Assembly: GCA_035289145.1 (NCBI GenBank) | Contig: DATDXZ010000057.1 | Location: 1-13,614 of the forward strand | Origin: JACOVP01 sp035289145 | GTDB lineage: Archaea > Nanobdellota > Nanobdellia > SCGC-AAA011-G17 > UBA489 | DNA: 13,614 nucleotides | Reading direction: 5' to 3' | In this document: positions 7,286 to 13,467 of the stretch, one piece after another | Layout: each line of letters starts with the position of its first letter | Position numbering within the stretch: the stretch's first letter is position 1 | Notes under the pieces: generated by a model | Database searches by the model: none | Told to the model about the DNA's origin: nothing | Seen by the model: the letters and a program-made list of their open reading frames with translations, nothing else | Made by a program: the position numbers and the translations under genes

Positions 7286-7337
7286 GCTGATGCCCATCTC
7301 TTTCTAAACCTGGGCATCGGCTTTTTTTTCTTTTTTT
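7286..7337 (+). terminator. Hairpin plus poly-T terminator of ftsZ
   Basis: GCTGATGCCCA (7286-7296) pairs over 11 positions (one G-U) with TGGGCATCGGC (7311-7321), enclosing a 14-nt loop. It is followed directly by eight T, a C and seven more T. It is by far the strongest terminator-like structure in the window and separates ftsZ from the next gene. Confidence 0.8.
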
Positions 7338-7356
7338 CTTTCTTGTAAACAACAAC

Positions 7357-7365
7357 TTTTTATAG
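7357..7365 (+). promoter_or_regulatory. TATA-box promoter of the SGNH hydrolase gene
   Basis: TTTTTATAG is centred 25 nt upstream of the ATG at 7386, giving a leaderless transcript and fixing the start codon. It lies immediately after the ftsZ terminator. Confidence 0.6.
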
Positions 7366-7385
7366 TATTCTTTCATCTTTTCTTT

Positions 7386-8033
7386 ATGACACTCATCCTT
7401 GTTTTTGGTCCAAGCACTACCTATGGAGCCTGGGATGTTGAAGGTGGTTGGGTGCAACGCTTACGTCGTTATCTAGATGAAAAACAGCTAGCAGATCCTT
7501 CCATCTATTATATTGTGTATAATCTTGGTATATCAGGTGACACCTCGCAAGGCCTTCTTGAACGATTTGCCTTTGAAACTGAACAGCGCACAAAATTACG
7601 AGATGAGGACGAAGAAATAATTATTATTTTCTCTATAGGGGTTAATGACTCTCTTTTTGACAATACTACCAAACAACATTCCATTCCCTTAGAGCAGTAT
7701 ACATTAAATCTTCAAAAACTGATTGATCAGGCTCGTCGTTATACTAAAAACATTATCTTTGTAGGAGGTACACCTATTGACGATAGTAAAGTAGATCCTG
7801 TGCCTTGGCGACCTACTTGTTCCTATAAATCTCTCTTTGAAGAGCAGTATGATGAGAAATGCGCAGTATTATGCAAAAAGAACAAGATTCCATTTATAGA
7901 TGTTTATCATCCTTTTAAGAAACAACGTAACTATCTTGAACTTTTACCGGATGGAGTTCACCCAACCGCAGAAGGGTATAAGTTTATTTTTGAAGTAGTT
8001 AAAAATTTTTTACTCAAGCATAAGATTTTATGA
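7386..8033 (+). CDS. SGNH/GDSL-family hydrolase
   Basis: This is a 215-aa hydrolase of the SGNH superfamily, whose members cleave ester or acetyl groups with a Ser-His-Asp arrangement. Block I is FGPSTTYG with nucleophile S10, block II is NLGISGDTS (46-54), block III is GVND with oxyanion-hole N87, and block V is DGVH with D189 and H192. All four catalytic blocks are present, so it should be active. Block I has Pro where the signature GDS has Asp, a non-catalytic position. No signal peptide is seen, so it is cytosolic. The segment GAWDVEGGWVQRL after block I is typical of small intracellular SGNH esterases. Substrate unknown. It converges on the ASCH gene with a 7-nt gap. Confidence 0.88.
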   Translation: MTLILVFGPSTTYGAWDVEGGWVQRLRRYLDEKQLADPSIYYIVYNLGISGDTSQGLLERFAFETEQRTKLRDEDEEIIIIFSIGVNDSLFDNTTKQHSIPLEQYTLNLQKLIDQARRYTKNIIFVGGTPIDDSKVDPVPWRPTCSYKSLFEEQYDEKCAVLCKKNKIPFIDVYHPFKKQRNYLELLPDGVHPTAEGYKFIFEVVKNFLLKHKIL

Positions 8034-8040
8034 TTATACC

Positions 8041-8463
8041 TTATTTTTTTATCTGATCAATATCTTCTACTGTAATCCATGCCGCCATATTTCCAAATCC
8101 TTTTTTGTTAATAGTGAAAGAGTCTATCTTTTCGACGTTTTGTAAGACTACTAATGTACAATAACTTTTATTTAAGAGACTTGGAATCGCATCAAAAGTC
8201 ATACCAATTTGTTTTCCGTATGTTTGGAGAATATCTTTGAGTTTTTCTTCCGTGAGCGCATCGAAAAAAAGAGCTTCTTGGACTGTCGCTTTTGTGGTTA
8301 CTGGTTTACCACTTTCCTTAAAATAAATGATGTCTCCTTTGGCAATCTTCTGATAGGGAGTTCTTCTTTGCTTGTACCAACGGGATTCTATAGTCTTTTC
8401 ACCAGAAAGAATCTTTTCTAACCATTTCTTTTTGAGAATAGCTAAGTGATCCATAAATATCAC
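8041..8463 (-). CDS. ASCH-domain protein (PUA-like fold)
   Basis: This small protein of about 140 aa has the ASCH signature near the N-terminus: ILSGEKTIESR (18-28), then KGDIIYFKESGKPV (42-55), where the beta-barrel is formed. ASCH domains resemble PUA and EVE domains and are thought to bind RNA or modified nucleotides; some act as amidohydrolases on N4-acetylcytidine. It lies directly downstream of a GNAT acetyltransferase gene, its GTG start overlapping the preceding TGA stop as GTGA. An ATG nine bases further in (8452-8454) is an alternative start, giving 137 aa. The GTG is favoured slightly by AAAGGA five bases upstream. The pairing of a putative acetyltransferase with an ASCH protein suggests linked roles, but that is inference. 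Confidence 0.85.
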   Translation of the reverse strand: MIFMDHLAILKKKWLEKILSGEKTIESRWYKQRRTPYQKIAKGDIIYFKESGKPVTTKATVQEALFFDALTEEKLKDILQTYGKQIGMTFDAIPSLLNKSYCTLVVLQNVEKIDSFTINKKGFGNMAAWITVEDIDQIKK

Positions 8464-8927
8464 AAGTCCTTTACGAGAATAACTTCTAACTGATCACTAT
8501 ATAATGGTTCTTCAGCCACTCTTCTAAATCCTAATCTCTGTGAGGCTGTAATAAAAGGCATATTGGTGGCATGTGTATCTACAACAATTCTTCGATATCC
8601 TTCTTGCATCACTTGTTCTTCAAGCTGTTCTACTAATTGTCTGAATAATCCTCTTCTCTGATAATTTGGATTAACTCGGACGTTTTTAATCTCTATAACT
8701 CCTCTTTCTTGCTTATGTGCTTGAAATACTAGATCTGCAACAATAATTCCTTGACTTTTAACTACTAAAGCTCTTTTAATCCCTAACTCAAGTTCTCTTT
8801 TACACTTTTCAACCCAGTCTAAATATCTTGGATAGTCAAATGGTTGTGCTCTAATAAAATCATAAAGTCTTCTTATTTCTTCCATGTCGGTTACCAAACC
8901 TATATTTACAGTAGTTTGTTCTATCAT
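8460..8927 (-). CDS. GNAT-family N-acetyltransferase
   Basis: This 155-aa single-domain GNAT enzyme transfers an acetyl group from acetyl-CoA to an unidentified amine. The acetyl-CoA-binding motif A is IKNVRVNPNYQRRGLFRQLV (80-99). The QRRGLF segment (90-95) forms the pyrophosphate-binding loop, though Phe replaces the usual small residue at its end. Motif B is NMPFITASQRLGFRRV (122-137), with the typical LGF. The start at 8927 is supported by a TATA box about 26 nt upstream. It is the first gene of a two-gene unit with the ASCH-domain gene, overlapping by four bases. Similar proteins acetylate ribosomal proteins, tRNA or small molecules; the sequence does not tell which. Confidence 0.88.
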   Translation of the reverse strand: MIEQTTVNIGLVTDMEEIRRLYDFIRAQPFDYPRYLDWVEKCKRELELGIKRALVVKSQGIIVADLVFQAHKQERGVIEIKNVRVNPNYQRRGLFRQLVEQLEEQVMQEGYRRIVVDTHATNMPFITASQRLGFRRVAEEPLYSDQLEVILVKDL

Positions 8928-8945
8928 CGTTCTTCTGCTGTGAAA

Positions 8946-8959
8946 TATGCTTATATAAC
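8946..8959 (-). promoter_or_regulatory. TATA-box promoter of the GNAT-ASCH operon
   Basis: The minus strand reads AGTTATATAAGCAT, with the TATA core centred about 26 nt before the ATG at 8927, so the transcript should be leaderless. An 8-bp word, CTTTGAGC (8970-8977), lies just upstream and is repeated in inverted orientation near the divergent promoter. Confidence 0.65.
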
Positions 8960-9059
8960 TTTGTCACCTCTTTGAGCAACAAAGAAAAAAACAAAAGTAG
9001 ATCCTGTTCCCTGGCAATATTGTATAATGCGCTCAAAGCAACTACTACCAAGAGATAAC

Positions 9060-9068
9060 TTTTTAAAG
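9060..9068 (+). promoter_or_regulatory. TATA-box promoter of the thymidylate-kinase-like gene
   Basis: TTTTTAAAG is centred 25 nt upstream of the ATG at 9089. This spacing selects that ATG rather than the in-frame TTG at 9080 as the start. Confidence 0.55.
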
Positions 9069-9088
9069 AGAAATGTTTTTTGCGTTTT

Positions 9089-9778
9089 ATGGCATTAAGC
9101 ACTCTTTATGCATCTCCGAAAGCAAGATGGATTGTGGTTGATGGAATCAGCACTCTCGACAATCGAGCCTATACCGACTTTTTAGCCGCTCATGTTCGAG
9201 AACATTTACCTGACAGAGAAATAGTAGCAACTTCACAACCCTGGATGCAAGGCATTCGAGGACCAGAAATTCTTGAAGCACTACAAACCAAAAAACCTCT
9301 TCCTTATGATTGGATTTTACAGAATCGCTCTGCGCATATAGATGCAGTAGTTATTCCCGGACTAGAACAAGGAAAGATTATCATACAAAGACGCGGGCCT
9401 TATTCAACTTTTGCTTTTGACCGAGTTGAAAAGATAGAGCGAGAAAATAGACTGAGTCTTCATAACCGCATGCAAGACCCCCATGCAGTGCTCATTCTAG
9501 ACGCCCCTGCAGAGACCATATATCAAAAACTTGTAGAAGACCATGCAGCAAAAGGACATCCTCTTGATGACTTACAAAATTTAGAAGCATTAACAGCTGC
9601 CAGAGAAGAGTTTTTACAGATGCAACGCTATTTTCCTAGACATCCCATTCACTTTGTTGATGTTCGTTATGAAGATGTTCCCGCACTACAAAGAAGAATA
9701 CTAGAGATCATACAACCAACGCTAGACGGAGTAGTTAGAAGAACCTCTGACACAAGCGAGCCCATAGATATTAAATGA
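9089..9778 (+). CDS. Thymidylate-kinase-like protein without a P-loop
   Basis: This 229-aa protein has the overall layout of dTMP kinase. The first strand is WIVVDGI (14-20). A QNRSAHID segment (79-86) stands where the family has the DRAEH-type helix, followed by VIPGLEQGKIII (88-99). S106-T107-F-A-F sits at the ST.AYQ position, and VLILDAPAETIYQKL (134-148) resembles the conserved LDVPPE strand. The Walker A loop, normally G-x4-GK(S/T) directly after the first strand, is replaced by STLDNRAY: both the Gly and the Lys are missing. The DRY motif is replaced by QRRG. It is therefore probably unable to phosphorylate dTMP by the usual route and may be a regulatory or nucleotide-sensing pseudokinase, or an enzyme with changed chemistry. 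It is not broken by stops or frameshifts and has its own promoter. Confidence 0.65.
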   Translation: MALSTLYASPKARWIVVDGISTLDNRAYTDFLAAHVREHLPDREIVATSQPWMQGIRGPEILEALQTKKPLPYDWILQNRSAHIDAVVIPGLEQGKIIIQRRGPYSTFAFDRVEKIERENRLSLHNRMQDPHAVLILDAPAETIYQKLVEDHAAKGHPLDDLQNLEALTAAREEFLQMQRYFPRHPIHFVDVRYEDVPALQRRILEIIQPTLDGVVRRTSDTSEPIDIK

Positions 9779-9848
9779 GGCTGCTCGGATTTGAACCGAG
9801 ATCGCAGCCACCCCATGGCTGAAGCATACCAGGTTAGCCCACAGCCCC
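9776..9848 (-). tRNA. tRNA-Pro (anticodon GGG)
   Basis: The 73-nt minus-strand tRNA folds as a full cloverleaf. The acceptor is GGGGCTG with CAGCCTC (one G-U), the anticodon stem CAGCC with GGCTG, and the T arm CTCGG-TTCAAAT-CCGAG. The discriminator base is A and CCA is not encoded. The anticodon loop is ATGGGGT with anticodon GGG (plus-strand 9812-9814), reading proline CCC/CCU. The D stem is short with a U-U mismatch. No intron is present. Its last three bases coincide with the TGA stop codon of the convergent thymidylate-kinase-like gene. It lies 15 bp downstream of the HEPN gene on the same strand and may be processed from that transcript or have its own weak promoter. Confidence 0.95.
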
Positions 9849-9863
9849 TCTACATAATGTATC

Positions 9864-10274
9864 TTACTTCAGCACTTTTTCAATTTGCTTAATAAAGGCT
9901 TCTACATCCTTTTCTAACTCTTGTGTGACCGCTTCAAAGACAATTTCATCATCGATTTTTCCATATTGATGAGCTAAAATATTCTTCATACCTTTTGCAT
10001 TTCTCAGCCTTGTTGCAAGTGCATCGCTGATTATGTTACTCTCACAGAGAATGGTAAATGCACTATTGTCATCTTCAGGTATCTTTAACTTTTTTATCTT
10101 GATGGTTAAAAATGCTAAGTCTGTTACGGCCTCAACAATTTTTTCAACATATCTCTCACATGCTGCTTTTTTCTCTAGGCTTCCTTTGTACTCTGCTATA
10201 TTCCCTGGAATAATATCTTTCAATTGATCTAGATATTCCCTTATCTCCTTTATCTTATCTGCTATTCTCGTCAT
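9864..10274 (-). CDS. HepT-like HEPN protein (toxin of a type VII TA pair)
   Basis: This 136-aa all-helical protein matches the HepT/DUF86 family of HEPN RNases. The characteristic C-terminal block is LRNAKGMKNILAHQYGKID (90-108), and ERYVEKIVEAVTDLA (40-54) is the usual second helix. HepT toxins carry RX4HXY, where Arg and His cut RNA and Tyr is AMPylated by the partner. Here the spacing is kept with H102 and Y104, but the Arg position is Lys (K97). Activity may be reduced, or R91 may substitute. Its start overlaps the stop of the nucleotidyltransferase gene as ATGA, the standard arrangement of MntA-HepT pairs. In related systems the antitoxin modifies the HxY tyrosine to block the RNase. 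Confidence 0.85.
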   Translation of the reverse strand: MTRIADKIKEIREYLDQLKDIIPGNIAEYKGSLEKKAACERYVEKIVEAVTDLAFLTIKIKKLKIPEDDNSAFTILCESNIISDALATRLRNAKGMKNILAHQYGKIDDEIVFEAVTQELEKDVEAFIKQIEKVLK

Positions 10275-10864
10275 GCTGCTGCTCCAAAAATTTTGTGCAT
10301 CCTGATAAAATATGCATCGTCCTTCATATATTGGACTGTAAAATCTAAATCATTGTGTTGCCTGCTTTGATAGAGTACTTTATGATTTTTCGCAATCTCC
10401 CTTTTTATTTTTTGCGGAAGGATGTTAAATACTTGTACATCTATTTTCTCTGAAAGCTGGCCAGAGATCCTTATTCTGAATGCAGTCGCTTCTTTCAGCG
10501 AGAGAGGTTGTTTGAAGAGTACGCAAATATCCATGTCTGAATGTTTTGTGCTTGACTTATTCGCGAATGATCCGAACAGAAGAATTGCTCGTATATTTTC
10601 TTGCAGTCTATCTTGGACTATGGTGTTTACTGCAACCGCAATTAATCTTCGATTATCTTGGTCTTTCTTGAGTTTAAATTCATCCTGAAATTGCGCCATA
10701 GACTGGATACACTCTAGTTTTGGTCTTATATCTCTGCTCAATCTATTTTTTTCAGACTGAGTAAGTGTGCTTCCTTCTAGTTGTTTTCCTATAATCTCTA
10801 TCTCTTTCTTGCCAAAGAGTTTTCTTACATTGTGTTCGCTCTTAAGAAAATGATGTAAGTTCAT
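10271..10864 (-). CDS. MntA-like minimal nucleotidyltransferase (antitoxin)
   Basis: This is a polymerase-beta-superfamily nucleotidyltransferase of 197 aa from the chosen start. The catalytic motif GSX10DXD is intact: G98, S99, D110 and D112 in LLFGSFANKSSTKHSDMD. The third carboxylate is probably D142 in KIDVQVFN. Such proteins AMPylate the tyrosine of the partner HEPN toxin. About 85 residues precede the catalytic domain, longer than in minimal MntA, and may bind DNA or the toxin. The frame opens at 10897, but that codon lies only about 12 nt from the TATA box. The ATG at 10862-10864 (MNLHHFLK) fits a start about 45 nt downstream of the TATA, after a short leader. The gene overlaps the HEPN gene by four bases. 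Confidence 0.85.
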   Translation of the reverse strand: MNLHHFLKSEHNVRKLFGKKEIEIIGKQLEGSTLTQSEKNRLSRDIRPKLECIQSMAQFQDEFKLKKDQDNRRLIAVAVNTIVQDRLQENIRAILLFGSFANKSSTKHSDMDICVLFKQPLSLKEATAFRIRISGQLSEKIDVQVFNILPQKIKREIAKNHKVLYQSRQHNDLDFTVQYMKDDAYFIRMHKIFGAAA

Positions 10865-10871
10865 AATAACC

Positions 10872-10912
10872 ACTATCAGTGTTATAGTAACTATCATATA
10901 GGTTATATTTAA
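10872..10912 (-). promoter_or_regulatory. TA promoter with repeated ACTAT half-sites
   Basis: The minus-strand TATA core is the reverse complement of TATTTAAA at 10905-10912, directly after the stop codon of the upstream nitroreductase gene. It predicts transcription from about 10884. Just there the plus strand carries ACTAT (10872-10876), ATAGT (10884-10888) and ACTAT (10890-10894). The last two form an 11-bp palindrome with a one-base centre, and the first and second form a wider inverted repeat. Sites at the transcription start suit autorepression by the TA complex. Confidence 0.45.
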
Positions 10913-10918
10913 ATCTTT

Positions 10919-11590
10919 CTATACTTTTTTGAACCACTTTTTAATTCTTTCTAATGGCTTGCGCGGTTGTGACTCTTGCTGCTGATTTGTGCCAGTTGCT
11001 CTTTCCAGCACTCTGCCTATATCTTGTCCATATTTACTTAGTGGAAAGAATGACTTCTCTACTATATTTTTTCCATGCTCTTCGAAGAATGTAACTTTGT
11101 CCACTGGAAGTCTATCAATACCTTGCTCCAGCTGATCACTATAGCCTACAGTAATAATCATTTCAGGAATACTATTATCAGGAATCTTAAGAATTTTTGC
11201 GATCGCATACTCGTCAAAAGAACCAACCCAACAGGTCGAAAGTCCAAGATCTGTCGCCTTGAGCATGATATTCTGGCCTGCAATAGCACAAGCTTGCGTC
11301 GCATATAACTTTCCTTTTCGAGAAAACATGTCCGTGACTTTCTTCACGTCGTTGCAGATGATAATATGCACTGGAGCACCGCGCATCCACTCCTGTTTGT
11401 GACAGGCTGCAGCAATCTCATTTCGCTTTTGCTCCTCGCGAACCACGATGAACTGCCAGTTTTGCAAATTTCCCGCAGAAGGCGCTGTTGTTCCCGCCTT
11501 GATCATCTCACCGATCAATTCTATGGAGACTGACTTTTCCAGATAGGACTTACAGCTCCTCTTTTCTACAAAACATCTCTCTATGTCCAT
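10919..11590 (-). CDS. Nitroreductase-family flavoprotein
   Basis: This 223-aa FMN-dependent oxidoreductase uses NAD(P)H to reduce nitro compounds, quinones or similar acceptors. The N-terminal FMN-phosphate-binding RS pair is R11-S12, followed by AGTTAPSAGNLQNWQFIVV (32-50), the hallmark of the family. GLSTCWVGSF (116-125) and MIITVGY (144-150) complete the flavin site. The core ends near residue 175. A hydrophilic tail of about 45 residues ends in a basic stretch, PLERIKKWFKKV, which is unusual and may contact membrane or nucleic acid. No physiological substrate can be deduced. The start is supported by a TATA box 25 nt upstream. Confidence 0.9.
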   Translation of the reverse strand: MDIERCFVEKRSCKSYLEKSVSIELIGEMIKAGTTAPSAGNLQNWQFIVVREEQKRNEIAAACHKQEWMRGAPVHIIICNDVKKVTDMFSRKGKLYATQACAIAGQNIMLKATDLGLSTCWVGSFDEYAIAKILKIPDNSIPEMIITVGYSDQLEQGIDRLPVDKVTFFEEHGKNIVEKSFFPLSKYGQDIGRVLERATGTNQQQESQPRKPLERIKKWFKKV

Positions 11591-11612
11591 AGCAGACTTG
11601 CATTTTCTTACG

Positions 11613-11620
11613 TATAAAAA
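11613..11620 (-). promoter_or_regulatory. TATA-box promoter of the nitroreductase gene
   Basis: The plus strand reads TATAAAAA (minus TTTTTATA), centred about 26 nt before the ATG at 11590. A leaderless mRNA is predicted. The divergent plus-strand promoter lies 30 bp away. Confidence 0.6.
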
Positions 11621-11641
11621 GATTGTTATTATGAACGGAAG

Positions 11642-11650
11642 TTATAAAAA
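11642..11650 (+). promoter_or_regulatory. TATA-box promoter of the small secreted protein gene
   Basis: TTATAAAAA is centred about 26 nt upstream of the ATG at 11672. It supports the 107-aa frame over the overlapping frame that opens at 11662. Confidence 0.55.
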
Positions 11651-11671
11651 TCAGCAACTCTTTGCTTTTGC

Positions 11672-11995
11672 ATGGGAAATCACGAGGCGCATCACAAGAT
11701 ATTGTTTTTGCTGGTAGTTTTTATTCTTCTGCTTGCTTTTTTTGCTTCAGGCACACATCTTCCTCCAGTCAAACCTCAAATGGAGGCACTATACAAAACA
11801 CCTCTTCGTTATACACAGCCTCAACCTCCTGGAGATCCTCCTGGAAACATAGAGTGGGGACAAGAGTGCGGCAAGCCAGGACCAACCAAACATCTTCTTG
11901 ACGTTGTAGGCAAAGAAGAATATGGCACCTGCATGAAAGGATTACGCTGCAGACAAACTGGGAGACGACTCGGCTTTAAGGCTTTGTGCATGTAA
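11672..11995 (+). CDS. Small secreted or membrane-anchored four-cysteine protein
   Basis: This 107-aa protein has a His-containing N-terminus (MGNHEAHHK) and a strongly hydrophobic helix at about 10-26, acting as signal peptide or anchor. A proline-rich linker follows (PQPPGDPPG, 50-58). The C-terminal part has exactly four cysteines, C66, C87, C93 and C106, enough for two disulfides outside the cell. I do not recognise the family; the compact Cys-rich end resembles secreted disulfide-stabilised peptides only in general shape. A well-placed TATA box supports expression as a leaderless, monocistronic gene. It ends 15 nt before the stop of the convergent radical SAM gene. A competing frame at 11662-11901 is a shadow. 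Confidence 0.7.
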   Translation: MGNHEAHHKILFLLVVFILLLAFFASGTHLPPVKPQMEALYKTPLRYTQPQPPGDPPGNIEWGQECGKPGPTKHLLDVVGKEEYGTCMKGLRCRQTGRRLGFKALCM

Positions 11996-12010
11996 TCATT
12001 ATATTATTAC

Positions 12011-13408
12011 TTATATATCAAAAGGAACTTTACTATTAAACTTACCACAGAAATCATCATATATTCTAGAAATTAGTCCTCTTCTTTCCGTTCTCGGCAT
12101 TAGGGGATATGTAGCATTCCTTCCAAATGGCTCAAGAGTCATTGTAATAGCAACATAAAATAGATTAGAAAGATATCTCTGAAATCTTCTCGGATGAGTT
12201 AAAGGAGATCCTAAGGCTGCAAAGTCAAGGTTTGCAAACAATGCTGGATTTTCTAATAACGTTTCAACTTCATGCTCATATCTTGGATCTGCCCACCCGT
12301 CATTTCCAGGAATAAATGATTTAGCTAAATAGGGTCTTGATACTGCTCCATGAGTGACTGCTCTTGCAACAGTATACATATAAGTCTTAAGAAGACTCCA
12401 GAAATCATCATTGGGGAAACCCATGACCATAAGCAGTTCTGGAGTAATACCTAATCGTTTACATGTGTCTAAAGCTTCGTCAACTTGAGATAGTCCTACT
12501 TGCCCTTTATGTTGCGATTTCCATATCTTTTCGGTTGTTCCATCAACACCAAAACCAATAGTCTTCAAACCAGCATGTTTAACAAGATCGACAAGTTCAG
12601 GCGCTTCTTTTAAAGCATTTACGAATGAATCTATCCTGCTCAATCCCCTAAGGCGATACTCTACAGAAGGATATTTTCCCCTCATATCTGCAAAGGTTTC
12701 AAGTACTCTTCCGAAAGAATCTTGGTTCTGGAAAAGATCTAATGAAGAAAGATATATGGACAATTGACGAATTCCAAGAGACATAGCATTACGTACGATA
12801 TACTCAAGGTTTTCTTCTACTGTGTCAGGTTCAACAAATGTCTCCCTCATTTTTTTCTTGGCTCCACAAAAAGCACATCCGAACTTACATCCCTGAGAAA
12901 CAAACAGAGAGAATTCTCTAGAAAGGTAAAGCTGTAAATCTTCTTTTTCTATCTTTTCCAGCATAGGAACTATTGAGACAGCATATAAATCTGGCAAATC
13001 AACATCTAGAAAATGAGTTAGATTTGAATCAGTGCTTATGTGTGTAGCTGAATCTCTAAATAACCTAGCAAATTGCTCAGGGGACATTTTTTCCAAAGCA
13101 GGTCCACCAACACAGATAGGTTGTTTTGTTTTATCTGCAAGATCTTGCACTAAATGTACTGCACCAGGAATATATGGAGCGCCTATGACTCCAACGCCGA
13201 AGAAATCATATTCTTGCAACTCTTCTTTCTTAGGAAGCCGGTGCAAATTCAAATCGTGCATTCTCGTTTCTATTCCTGATTGTTCCAATCTAGAGCCTAC
13301 CAAGAGCAAATCAGTAGGAAGATAAATTTGTTTCTTGGTATATGGGTAAGGCAGTCGAAATAATAATCCTTTCTTGCCTTTTTTCGCTTTATCTTCTGTT
13401 GTTATCAT
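12011..13408 (-). CDS. Radical SAM protein with cobalamin-domain-like N-terminus
   Basis: This 465-aa iron-sulfur enzyme has an N-terminal Rossmann-like part (about 15-125) resembling the B12-binding domain of class B radical SAM proteins: LLFRLPYPYTKKQIYLPTDL, then YDFFGVGVIG and ICVGGPALEKM. The cobalamin lower-ligand motif DxHxxG is absent. The cluster motif is SQGCKFGCAFCG with C174, C178 and C181 (CxxxCxxC) binding the 4Fe-4S cluster that cleaves S-adenosylmethionine. Further barrel strands include IRQLSIYLSSLDLF, YRLRGLSRID, LKTIGFGVDG and ELLMVMGFP. There is no Cys-rich SPASM tail. The substrate is unknown, and no partner precursor or biosynthetic genes adjoin it. The start is supported by a TATA box about 33 nt upstream. 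Confidence 0.88.
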   Translation of the reverse strand: MITTEDKAKKGKKGLLFRLPYPYTKKQIYLPTDLLLVGSRLEQSGIETRMHDLNLHRLPKKEELQEYDFFGVGVIGAPYIPGAVHLVQDLADKTKQPICVGGPALEKMSPEQFARLFRDSATHISTDSNLTHFLDVDLPDLYAVSIVPMLEKIEKEDLQLYLSREFSLFVSQGCKFGCAFCGAKKKMRETFVEPDTVEENLEYIVRNAMSLGIRQLSIYLSSLDLFQNQDSFGRVLETFADMRGKYPSVEYRLRGLSRIDSFVNALKEAPELVDLVKHAGLKTIGFGVDGTTEKIWKSQHKGQVGLSQVDEALDTCKRLGITPELLMVMGFPNDDFWSLLKTYMYTVARAVTHGAVSRPYLAKSFIPGNDGWADPRYEHEVETLLENPALFANLDFAALGSPLTHPRRFQRYLSNLFYVAITMTLEPFGRNATYPLMPRTERRGLISRIYDDFCGKFNSKVPFDI

Positions 13409-13433
13409 TGTTAAGTAATTAAAGAAAGGCAGA

Positions 13434-13448
13434 GATATTATATAAAAT
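13434..13448 (-). promoter_or_regulatory. TATA-box promoter of the radical SAM gene, possibly bidirectional
   Basis: The minus strand reads ATTTTATATAATATC, centred about 33 nt before the ATG at 13408, so the leader would be about 7 nt. The box is nearly symmetric. Read on the plus strand it could start RNA near 13466, just before the hairpins leading to the gene at the right edge. Confidence 0.5.
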
Positions 13449-13467
13449 ATTTAGTGTTATTTTTTTG

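Noticed and set aside
7098..7457. Minus-strand frame opposite the ftsZ end, terminator and SGNH start.
   Set aside because: It crosses a strong terminator and two well-supported genes, and the product is low-complexity Lys/Arg-rich sequence from the poly-T tract.
8860..9102. Minus-strand 80-aa frame overlapping both divergent promoters.
   Set aside because: It overlaps the GNAT start in a different frame and the TATA boxes of both genes, and has no domain features.
10865..10897. Upstream ATG of the nucleotidyltransferase frame, adding MIVTITLIVVI.
   Set aside because: The codon lies about 12 nt from the TATA box, upstream of the expected transcription start, and the extra residues come from the operator repeats.
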